The notes: generated from the sequence alone by a model not told the origin. Shown: positions 1 through 5,503, counted from the stretch's first letter. The stretch is DNA of 5,737 bases from Equadaptatus sp045601305 (GCA_045601305.1 JAZRZG010000140.1:1-5737), one strand, 5' to 3'. Program-made: numbers and translations.

Positions 1-2
1 GG

Positions 3-1550
3 GAAATAATAGTATCTCTTGAAAGCGAACGCAGCGCATTGTCAAAAATCAAAAAATGCGGCTGTGCGGAATTTGCGGGAGTGGTTGACCGCATGAACAA
101 CTGCCTCAGGCAGAGCAGAAAGGGCAGCCTCAGCTGCGGACCGGTATTTGTCTGCGAAAATCCCCGCGATGCGGAAAAATACATTAAACTGCTTAAAAAC
201 TATCTTGTCGCAAAAGGAGCGGTAAAAGATTTTCACTACGTTACCGGCGATATTGACGACGCCGTAAAAACAGACAGAAACACCGCCTTCATATACAGGA
301 TAGACGATGATTACGACATCGGGGAACACAGCAGACATTTTTTCTCCGCGGACGCGGACGACCTTTGGAAGCTTCTCGGAAGAAAAACTATTTACATAAC
401 AACGATGAGACCGGAAGAATACAACAGAATATGCGACAAGGTCTCCTGTTTTGAAACAATTTTTCCCTACGTTGTACGCCTTGAAGAAAGCACAACGGAA
501 GAAAAATTTGAACTTGTCAAAGAAGAAGCGGAAAGCTACGGCTTCACGGCTGACGAAAGTTTCCTCGAAAGCAGTCTGCTTGATGACAGCATAAGCGATG
601 TACTTGAAAAAATCCCCGGCGCAGTCATCAGAAAACTTGGCAAAAACGGCTGCGACTACATACTCCGACCGGAAGATTTAACCACGACAGAAACAAAACG
701 CAAAAAGAGAAAAGTTTCTGCGCTGGAAGAACTTGACAGCCTCATCGGGCTTGAAGGGGTAAAAAAGACCGTGCGCGAAATAGCAGCCTGCGTCAAAAAA
801 ATGGAAGATGACCCTGACCTGTCGCTTCACATGGTATTCAAGGGAAACCCCGGCACAGGCAAAACAACCGTTGCACGCATAATCGGACGTATTTTCGGTG
901 AACTCGGAATACTCAGGCATCCAGACAACTTTGTTGAGGGAGACAGAAGCAGCCTTGTAGCAGGCTACGTCGGACAGACCGCGCTTAAAACAAAAGACCG
1001 CGTCAAAAAAGCAATGGGCGGCGTCCTCTTCATAGACGAAGCCTACGCACTCTGCGACGGAAACGACCACTCCGACATAGACTACGGCAACGAAGCTGTT
1101 GCCACCCTGCTTAAAGCAATGGAAGACCACAGGCGCAACTTTGTCTGCATACTTGCGGGGTATCCGGAAAAAATGGACAAAATGCTTGACATGAATCCCG
1201 GCTTCAGAAGCCGCATACTCTTCCACGTTGACTTTCCGGACTACTCGGCGGACGAAATGCTTGAAATAATCCGCGGAATATGCAAAAAAAGCCGCTATCT
1301 GCTTGATGACGGCGCGGAAAAGGAAGCGCTTGCCTTCTTCAGCCGTCAGCTTAAAACCGCGGACAAAAATTTCGCCAACGGCAGAACGGCACGCAACCTC
1401 TACGAGCTTGCAAAAACCAAACAGGCGCTGAGAAGCCCCGACAAAAATGACAAAACCTTCACGGCGAAAGACATTGCCGAAGCCGGAAAAGCGCTTGAAG
1501 CCGCAAAAACGGCGCAACAGAACGTCAAACCAATCGGCTTCGCGGACTAA
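3..1550 (+). CDS. CbxX/SpoVK-type AAA+ ATPase, 5' end outside window (partial)
   Basis: Residues are counted from the TTG at 39. The C-terminal half is a complete AAA+ module: Walker A GNPGTGKTT (269-277), an aromatic pore-loop-like AGYVGQT (308-314), Walker B VLFIDEAYAL (329-338), sensor-1 strand ILAGYPEKM, NPGFRSR (386-392) with the likely arginine finger, and sensor-2 NGRTARNL (447-454). This is the CbxX/CfqX/SpoVK clade, whose members remodel proteins by ATP hydrolysis. Residues 1-210 look like a second, degenerate AAA+ module. The TTG at 39 is not a convincing start: no ribosome site precedes it, and the frame is open to the left edge. The upstream codons also extend the match between the two modules (SAL at the TTG corresponds to SAL at 227-229), so the gene is truncated by the window. 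The C-terminus ends PIGFAD, and clpP follows after 44 bases. The family is certain; the substrate and a ClpP partnership are inference. Confidence 0.92.
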   Translation, partial: EIIVSLESERSALSKIKKCGCAEFAGVVDRMNNCLRQSRKGSLSCGPVFVCENPRDAEKYIKLLKNYLVAKGAVKDFHYVTGDIDDAVKTDRNTAFIYRIDDDYDIGEHSRHFFSADADDLWKLLGRKTIYITTMRPEEYNRICDKVSCFETIFPYVVRLEESTTEEKFELVKEEAESYGFTADESFLESSLLDDSISDVLEKIPGAVIRKLGKNGCDYILRPEDLTTTETKRKKRKVSALEELDSLIGLEGVKKTVREIAACVKKMEDDPDLSLHMVFKGNPGTGKTTVARIIGRIFGELGILRHPDNFVEGDRSSLVAGYVGQTALKTKDRVKKAMGGVLFIDEAYALCDGNDHSDIDYGNEAVATLLKAMEDHRRNFVCILAGYPEKMDKMLDMNPGFRSRILFHVDFPDYSADEMLEIIRGICKKSRYLLDDGAEKEALAFFSRQLKTADKNFANGRTARNLYELAKTKQALRSPDKNDKTFTAKDIAEAGKALEAAKTAQQNVKPIGFAD

Positions 1551-1581
1551 CCTGAAAAAATGAAAAATTAACAAAACAAAC

Positions 1582-1586
1582 GGAGG
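1582..1586 (+). promoter_or_regulatory. ribosome binding site of clpP
   Basis: GGAGG lies 8 bases before the ATG at 1595. It fixes that start over the in-frame ATG at 1640, which would remove the conserved N-terminal IPIVIE segment. The 44-base gap from the ATPase stop shows no hairpin or T-run and no clear promoter, so read-through from the ATPase gene is likely. Confidence 0.85.
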
Positions 1587-1594
1587 CAGAAAAA

Positions 1595-2176
1595 ATGATA
1601 CCGATAGTAATTGAACGAACAAACGGCGGAGAACGCGCCATGGACATATACAGCAGACTGCTTAAAGACAGAATAATATTTGTCGGCGGCGAAATAAACG
1701 ATGACCTTGCAAACGCCGTAACCGCGCAGCTTCTTTTTCTTGAAAGCGAAGATACGGAAAAAGAAATCAGCCTCTACGTCAACAGCCCGGGAGGAAACGT
1801 TAGCGCCGGACTTGCAATATATGACACAATGAACTACGTTAAGCCTGACGTATCGACAATCTGCGTCGGCTGCGCGGCAAGCATGGGAGCTGTCCTGCTT
1901 TCGGCAGGGACAAAAGGAAAACGCTTTGTGCTGCCGACCTCGCGCGTAATGATACACCAGCCGCTCGGAGGAGCCGCCGGACAGGCAAGCGACATAGAAA
2001 TCCGCGCGAAAGAAATACTCAAAACAAAAGCGCTGCTGAACAAAATCCTTGCAGAAAACAGCGGACAGCCGCTTGAAAAAATCGCGGCGGACACCGACAG
2101 AGACTACTTCCTCACGGCAGAACAGGCAGTCGCCTACGGGCTTGCCGATAAAATAATACGAGGAAAACAGGCATAG
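1595..2176 (+). CDS. clpP: ATP-dependent Clp protease proteolytic subunit ClpP
   Basis: This is a full-length 193-residue ClpP, the serine peptidase that forms a two-ring tetradecamer in the cytoplasm and degrades polypeptides fed by an AAA+ unfoldase. The catalytic triad is visible: Ser96 in AASMGA, His121 in MIHQP and Asp170 in DTDRDYF, spaced as in E. coli ClpP (97, 122, 171). The oxyanion stretch NSPGGNVSAG (63-72), the handle-region motif QPLGGAAGQ and the C-terminal EQAVAYGLADKII are also present. The N-terminus MIPIVIERTNGGERA begins essentially at the mature end, so there is almost no propeptide to remove, as in Bacillota ClpP. It resembles housekeeping ClpP rather than a phage head-maturation protease. 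No clpX or clpC is adjacent; a CbxX-type AAA+ gene lies directly upstream instead. The last 57 bases are duplicated at 3089-3145. Confidence 0.97.
   Translation: MIPIVIERTNGGERAMDIYSRLLKDRIIFVGGEINDDLANAVTAQLLFLESEDTEKEISLYVNSPGGNVSAGLAIYDTMNYVKPDVSTICVGCAASMGAVLLSAGTKGKRFVLPTSRVMIHQPLGGAAGQASDIEIRAKEILKTKALLNKILAENSGQPLEKIAADTDRDYFLTAEQAVAYGLADKIIRGKQA
2118..2174 (+). repeat. direct repeat copy 1: 3' end of clpP
   Basis: This segment matches 3089-3145 at 52 of 57 positions with no gaps, at an offset of 971 bases. Here it is the live clpP C-terminus, read as EQAVAYGLADKIIRGKQA and stop. Similarity stops abruptly on the left side, within the clpP coding sequence. Confidence 0.9.
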
Positions 2177-2185
2177 AGATAACAG

Positions 2186-2192
2186 AAAGGAG
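2186..2192 (+). promoter_or_regulatory. ribosome binding site of the zinc-ribbon gene
   Basis: AAAGGAG sits 8 bases before the ATG at 2201 and supports that start. It lies in the 24-base gap after clpP, downstream of the repeated segment. Confidence 0.8.
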
Positions 2193-2200
2193 CTGCTGAA

Positions 2201-3127
2201 ATGCTGAGCGAACTTGAAAAAACCGACTGGCTTGTACTGGGTGAAACATCGGACGCGAAAGAAGAAGACCTTGACCGCCCCTATGCGTACCTTGACAAAA
2301 TATACACGCGCCGCGAATTTGAAAACGTTATGAGAAAAATGTGTGAACTGGAAAGCGCATGCAACAGCAAACGCTTTGAAAAACGCCATGCCGAAGTTAA
2401 ATTGTTCTTTGACAACATAGATATGCTTATGCAGTGCAGAGAAGAAATATACGCAGACAAAGAACTTGCAAACAGCAACCCTCTCGGCTTTGAGCGTCTT
2501 CGCAAACTCATCCTTGGAATGTACGACGGCTACGCCCTGACACTTGAAGGCATGCTCAGACTTTGGGCACACGGCGCATGGAAAGGCAAATGCCCCGAAT
2601 GTGAAAATGAAGGCTATCTGTTCAAATACGGGTTGTTCTGCGCGTATCTCTGGTGCCCGAAATGCGGGAAAATACAGGAACTGCACTGCACTGACCTGCG
2701 CCGTGTTGACCCTGAAAGCACGGAAGCAAGCGAAATATTCTGCAAGTACGATGTTAAAAAAGTTTTTGACGTGCAAAACTGCGGAGGCTTTACGCTGAAA
2801 GGCAAAAGCGGACCTATGATAAGTTTCTCTGCCGCGCCTGAAGAAAAAAAAGAACAGAAGAACGATAAAAAAGAAACTGTGTCAGGCTTCAAAGAATTTG
2901 CCGAAAGCACCCGTAAATACAGCGAACTTCCGCGAGAAGAGGTTATTGCAAAAGCACGCTTTGAAACGGCGAAAAAACGCGGCGGTATCATTGCCGAAAT
3001 ACTTGAATACTGTAAAAGAATGGAAGCCTTTCTTGCAGACGAAACGCCGAGCGAAACAGAGAAGTTTTTGGAAAAGCTGAACGAAAAACAGAACAGGCAG
3101 TCGCCTGCGGGCTTGCCGATAAAATAA
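2201..3127 (+). CDS. Hypothetical zinc-ribbon protein (308 aa)
   Basis: I do not recognise the family. The clearest element is a four-cysteine zinc-ribbon-like pair of knuckles: CPEC at residues 131-134 and CPKC at 152-155, separated by 17 residues, with another Cys at 163. Before it are about 120 mostly helical, charged residues (E/K/R-rich, with several scattered Cys). After it come a charged K/E linker (about 214-225) and a further predicted helical region (228-293). There is no signal peptide or membrane segment, so it is probably cytoplasmic. The final 13 residues (from 3089, KQNRQSPAGLPIK) are not native-looking: they are an out-of-frame translation of a duplicated clpP 3' end. The original C-terminus may therefore have been replaced at a recombination point. 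The gene sits between clpP and the paralog pair, flanked by direct repeats, like an inserted cassette. Nucleic-acid or protein binding through the ribbon is possible but unproven. Confidence 0.85.
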   Translation: MLSELEKTDWLVLGETSDAKEEDLDRPYAYLDKIYTRREFENVMRKMCELESACNSKRFEKRHAEVKLFFDNIDMLMQCREEIYADKELANSNPLGFERLRKLILGMYDGYALTLEGMLRLWAHGAWKGKCPECENEGYLFKYGLFCAYLWCPKCGKIQELHCTDLRRVDPESTEASEIFCKYDVKKVFDVQNCGGFTLKGKSGPMISFSAAPEEKKEQKNDKKETVSGFKEFAESTRKYSELPREEVIAKARFETAKKRGGIIAEILEYCKRMEAFLADETPSETEKFLEKLNEKQNRQSPAGLPIK

Positions 3128-3145
3128 TCAGAGGAAAACGGGTAT
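3089..3145 (+). repeat. direct repeat copy 2: displaced clpP 3' end
   Basis: This is the second copy of the 2118-2174 segment, with 5 mismatches over 57 positions. It overlaps the last 13 codons and stop of the zinc-ribbon gene and the start codon of the next gene. The left boundary at 3089 is sharp: no similarity to clpP is seen upstream of it. Confidence 0.9.
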
Positions 3146-3147
3146 GA
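3091..3147 (+). pseudogene. Remnant of a second clpP C-terminus
   Basis: In the frame starting at 3091 the sequence reads EQAVACGLADKIIRGKRV followed by TGA, which is the C-terminus of ClpP with only Y-to-C, Q-to-R and A-to-V differences from the live copy. Two of the five base differences (the ATA CGA versus ATC AGA codons) are synonymous, as expected if the piece came from another functional clpP allele rather than from a fresh copy of the neighbour. The TGA (3145-3147) overlaps the ATG of the next gene (3144-3146), a typical translational-coupling junction left over from an earlier gene order. Upstream of 3091 the ClpP reading is lost. Probably not translated now. Confidence 0.75.
3131..3134 (+). 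promoter_or_regulatory. ribosome binding site of the first paralog, inside the clpP-tail remnant
   Basis: GAGG lies 9 bases before the ATG at 3144. The same bases are part of the clpP remnant (the codons for RG in KIIRGK), so the next gene's ribosome site is borrowed from clpP coding sequence. Confidence 0.65.
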
Positions 3148-3956
3148 TACATTTTGAAAACGATGAACAGAAATACCGGTATAAAGAGCGCTACAGACAG
3201 CTGGTGCTGACAACCGCCCGCGAAATGCAGGAAAACAAATACCCGGGAGAAAACTCACTGTATATGCTTTGCGTGCAAAAAGCGCTCAAAGGCTTTTGCG
3301 GCTATTCCGCAATAGCAATGCGGATTATGCACATGCGGGTCAGACATGCTATAGAAATGCTTGTCAAAGAAGGCGATCTTTCGCGCAAAAGCAGATATTG
3401 TTTTGTCATCGGGGAATACATGCTGGCAGACAAGAGCAATATTACGCTCAGAGAAAAAAGAAATTTTTACGAATTTCGCCTGCTTTTTCACAACAAGGTT
3501 TATGCACCCTTTTCAAAGGAGCTTCGCGAAACAATAGTAGTGTTTGAAAAAGAGTGCATAGAAAAACATCTGCTTACGCCTGAAATAATGGGACGGTACG
3601 AAAAATTCAAGACGCTGCTACCCGAAGGTCATGACTACCGCAAAATATTCAAACAGCTGGTTTCGTACATTCCCGTATGTCATGAGGGCGAAGAATTCCG
3701 CTTTGAGGAGGTTGCGGGACTGTCACGGGAATTCGGCGTTGAAAAACCTGTCAAAATTACTAAAGACCTGGAAGACGCGCTGCTTGAAATCTGCGAAATA
3801 GACAGGGACGACTTTGAAATGAAAATGAGCGGTGAACGGAATGACGACACGGTACTGCAATTTGTTGCCAAAATCATACTTTACAGCTTTATGCGCGGTA
3901 CTCCGCTCGTATGGTGCCTGTCGGAATACAAGCTGTTAAAAGAAAGGCAGGAATAA
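3144..3956 (+). CDS. Hypothetical protein, first of two tandem paralogs (270 aa)
   Basis: The family is not recognised. The protein is paralogous to the next gene. Residues 10-90 look like a helical DNA-binding-type domain: YRQLVLTTAREMQENKYPG, then a helix and RVRHAIEMLVKEGDL (65-79), which resembles the recognition helix and start of a wing in winged-helix folds. The assignment is tentative. The middle contains the best conserved block, EFRLL..NKVYAPFSKELRET and EKECIEKHLLTPEI (110-148). The C-terminal block has ALLEICEIDRDDFE (212-225) and a hydrophobic FVAKIILYSFMRGTPL (240-255), too short and mixed to call a membrane segment with confidence. The ATG at 3144 is supported by GAGG 9 bases upstream and sits 16 bases after the zinc-ribbon stop. 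It overlaps the TGA of the clpP remnant. A regulator role is only a guess. Confidence 0.82.
   Translation: MIHFENDEQKYRYKERYRQLVLTTAREMQENKYPGENSLYMLCVQKALKGFCGYSAIAMRIMHMRVRHAIEMLVKEGDLSRKSRYCFVIGEYMLADKSNITLREKRNFYEFRLLFHNKVYAPFSKELRETIVVFEKECIEKHLLTPEIMGRYEKFKTLLPEGHDYRKIFKQLVSYIPVCHEGEEFRFEEVAGLSREFGVEKPVKITKDLEDALLEICEIDRDDFEMKMSGERNDDTVLQFVAKIILYSFMRGTPLVWCLSEYKLLKERQE
3949..3952 (+). promoter_or_regulatory. ribosome binding site that selects the GTG start of the second paralog
   Basis: AGGA, within GGCAGGA at the end of the preceding gene, is 6 bases before the GTG at 3959. No comparable site precedes the upstream in-frame ATG at 3911, so this site decides the start. Confidence 0.65.
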
Positions 3957-3958
3957 AC

Positions 3959-4741
3959 GTGAACTCTGCAAACAACAAGCCCTACGTGCATTACAGGGAA
4001 CTAATACTCAAAGCGGCGGAAGATATTGCGGCAAACAAATATCCGGGCAAAGCAGACCTTTACTGGCTTGTATGGTGCAGACTTGCTTACACTACAGGAG
4101 GTTCAACCGCAGGTGTGAACTGCATTAACCGGAATATAGCCGCTGACCTGAAAACACTTGCACAGACAGGCGAGCTTGAATGCAAAGCTTACTACTCGTA
4201 TGTAGAGCCGGACTTCAAATGGACAGCTTCAAACAGCCTTCTTCTGAAGGAACGAAAACGGCAGGAATTCAGACTGCTGCTGACGAACAAAGTCTATGCG
4301 CCATTCTCAAAAGAGCTGCGCGAAACAAAAATTGAACTTGAAAAAGAATGTATCGAAAAACATCTTCTCACGCCTGAAATAGTGCGGCGCTGCATGAAAT
4401 TCAACGAACTGCTGCCCAATAGACACAAATACAAAAACATCTTCCGCCGCGTCTCTTACTGTCTCTCCGAAAACGGACGCACCTTCGGCAAAATCTGCTT
4501 CGGAAACTGGAAATTCGGCGTTTCAAAACAGACGAAAATAACCGAAGAGCAGAAAAACGCGCTGCTTGAACTCTGCGAAATAGACAGAGAAAAATTTGAA
4601 GACACAATGTTTGACGCAAAAGACGACAGAACAGCAGTAAAATTTGTTGTCAAAATCATACTCTACTGCTTCCTGTGCGGCACTCCACTTGTCCAAAGAA
4701 AATTTGTCTACTCCCTGCCGCAGAAACAGGTGACAAAATGA
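3959..4741 (+). CDS. Hypothetical protein, second tandem paralog (260 aa, GTG start)
   Basis: The family is not recognised; it is a clear paralog of the gene just upstream. Alignable parts are YRELILKAAEDIAANKYPG near the N-terminus (12-30), the block EFRLL..NKVYAPFSKELRET plus EKECIEKHLLTPEI (103-140; about 33 of 39 residues match the first paralog), and ALLELCEIDREKFE with FVVKIILYCFLCGTPL towards the end. The N-terminal domain is much more divergent; its INRNIAADLKTLAQTGEL (56-73) again has a winged-helix-like look. The GTG at 3959 is chosen because it is 2 bases after the previous stop, has AGGA 6 bases upstream, and gives an N-terminus the same length as the paralog. An in-frame ATG at 3911 would overlap the previous gene by 46 bases without a ribosome site. 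The stop overlaps the next start as ATGA. Confidence 0.82.
   Translation: MNSANNKPYVHYRELILKAAEDIAANKYPGKADLYWLVWCRLAYTTGGSTAGVNCINRNIAADLKTLAQTGELECKAYYSYVEPDFKWTASNSLLLKERKRQEFRLLLTNKVYAPFSKELRETKIELEKECIEKHLLTPEIVRRCMKFNELLPNRHKYKNIFRRVSYCLSENGRTFGKICFGNWKFGVSKQTKITEEQKNALLELCEIDREKFEDTMFDAKDDRTAVKFVVKIILYCFLCGTPLVQRKFVYSLPQKQVTK
4728..4733 (+). promoter_or_regulatory. ribosome binding site of the 161-residue gene
   Basis: AGGTGA lies 4 bases before the ATG at 4738. Together with the ATGA overlap with the previous stop it supports translational coupling and rules out earlier in-frame starts inside the preceding gene. Confidence 0.65.
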
Positions 4742-5223
4742 ACAGAAAAAAATCTCACGGAAAAAATCTCAGACAGCGTTTTGAAAAAGCACTGATGAAA
4801 AAAGCAAAACGCTCGTTTCATCCGGAGCCGTTTCCGCCGAAACTTGCAGAACTTGGGCTGTTGCCTGAAATGTACAACCTTGCCGGAATTTACTTTAACG
4901 CGGACAAATTTGACGGCGGCAGATGTCGGCAAAGGAACAGGCAGTACAGAAAAAACTGGGGTTTCAACTACACCTCGCTGATAGGACTTTACCACACGAT
5001 AGCTCTGTTCCTTTATCCGCGGCTTGTCGCGCTTAAAGAACTCAAACAGGGCTACCCTGCTGAACTGACAGTGGAAGAATGGAATCAGATACTTGACAAA
5101 ATGATTTCCGGCTTCCGTTCAATCATATACGAAGCGGAAAATCCCGACATTGAAAGCTACGAAAAAATTGAAGACGAAACGATAAAACTTTTTGCGCAGT
5201 GGTACGGGCATCTTTGGCTGTAA
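4738..5223 (+). CDS. Phage-type hypothetical protein (161 aa)
   Basis: The function is unknown, but the pattern is one I recognise from phage and prophage proteins of gut bacteria: an aromatic, helix-rich core with YPRL (93-96), a segment KQGYPAELTVEEWNQILDKM (103-122), then an acidic loop and a C-terminal helix of the type ETIKLFAQWYGHLW (147-160). In relatives from memory the equivalent is 'PRL..F.....GYP..LT.EEWDEILDKMI...'. The first 35 residues are strongly basic (MNRKKSHGKNLRQRFEKALM). There is no signal peptide, no convincing membrane span and no catalytic motif. The start at 4738 overlaps the TGA of the upstream paralog by 4 bases and has a good ribosome site. It lies next to another phage-type small gene, which supports a phage or prophage context. 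The family assignment rests on memory of the motif pattern, not on a search. Confidence 0.8.
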   Translation: MNRKKSHGKNLRQRFEKALMKKAKRSFHPEPFPPKLAELGLLPEMYNLAGIYFNADKFDGGRCRQRNRQYRKNWGFNYTSLIGLYHTIALFLYPRLVALKELKQGYPAELTVEEWNQILDKMISGFRSIIYEAENPDIESYEKIEDETIKLFAQWYGHLWL

Positions 5224-5245
5224 GGCACAGAACATACTCAAAAAA

Positions 5246-5251
5246 GGGAGG
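5246..5251 (+). promoter_or_regulatory. ribosome binding site of the 79-residue CxxC gene
   Basis: GGGAGG is 7 bases before the ATG at 5259. It selects this start over upstream in-frame codons that would overlap the preceding gene. Confidence 0.8.
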
Positions 5252-5258
5252 CAGCAGA

Positions 5259-5498
5259 ATGTCACTTGACAAGGCTATTGAACACAAAAAAGAACAGAGG
5301 AAAAAAGACAGCCGGAAGCACTTTATGCACACGGACGGCTGCCTCTGGTGCAAAAGAAACCTGCGGCACAGCCTCATCAAAGAACGCGCAAGAACAGACG
5401 AGGAACTCAGAACCTTTGCCGACGAAGACGCGCCGTATCGCGTAACGTTCATAAAAAAATCACGCCGTATCTACAGCAAAATGCAGGAAACGAAATAA
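5259..5498 (+). CDS. Small CxxC phage-type protein (79 aa)
   Basis: This is a short basic protein beginning MSLDKAIEHKKEQRK, with one CxxC (Cys28-Leu-Trp-Cys31) followed by KRNLRH. It resembles a family of small proteins common in phages and prophages of gut Bacillota, which start M(S/P)LDKAI.HGKE.RK and carry a Cys-x-x-Cys-x-x-Asn-Arg centre. The function of that family is unknown to me. In the relatives I recall, an additional Cys sits a few residues before the CxxC (in CRNHGSC.YC). Here the equivalent stretch is HFMHTDGCLWC, with His residues, so any metal site would need His or a partner molecule. The strong ribosome site sits in a 35-base gap after the previous gene. The C-terminal third (about 56-79) is basic and otherwise featureless. 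Confidence 0.82.
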   Translation: MSLDKAIEHKKEQRKKDSRKHFMHTDGCLWCKRNLRHSLIKERARTDEELRTFADEDAPYRVTFIKKSRRIYSKMQETK

Positions 5499-5503
5499 TA
5501 AAC

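Noticed and set aside
39..41. TTG at 39 as the start of the AAA+ gene
   Set aside because: The frame is open to the window edge, no ribosome site precedes the TTG, and the upstream codons keep the alignment to the second AAA+ module, so the TTG is an internal leucine codon.
1551..1594. Possible terminator or promoter between the ATPase and clpP
   Set aside because: The gap is A-rich but shows no inverted repeat, no T-run and no paired -35 and -10 boxes.
678..2776. Long minus-strand open frames opposite the AAA+ gene (678-1622) and opposite clpP and the zinc-ribbon gene (1568-2776)
   Set aside because: They mirror the codon pattern of well-supported + strand genes, have Phe/Val/Cys-rich low-sense translations without domains, and lack ribosome sites. 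They overlap each other and genes with clear homology.
2544..2798. Short + strand open frame inside the zinc-ribbon gene
   Set aside because: It is wholly contained in a better-supported gene in another frame, with no domain and no ribosome site.
3862..3911. Possible transmembrane segment in the paralogs (FVAKIILYSFMRGTPL and its counterpart)
   Set aside because: The hydrophobic run is about 12 to 16 residues and is broken by Lys and Arg, more like a buried amphipathic helix than a membrane span.
3911..3958. ATG at 3911 as start of the second paralog
   Set aside because: It would overlap the first paralog by 46 bases with no ribosome site. The GTG at 3959 has AGGA 6 bases upstream and gives an N-terminus that matches the paralog.
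4675..4737. Upstream in-frame start at 4675 for the 161-residue gene
   Set aside because: It lies inside the second paralog. The ATG at 4738 has AGGTGA at good spacing and an ATGA overlap.
4936..4945. Third occurrence of AACAGGCAGT, a piece of the clpP-tail repeat, inside the 161-residue gene
   Set aside because: The match is only about 10 bases and does not extend on either side, so it is expected by chance and codon use and is not a further repeat copy.
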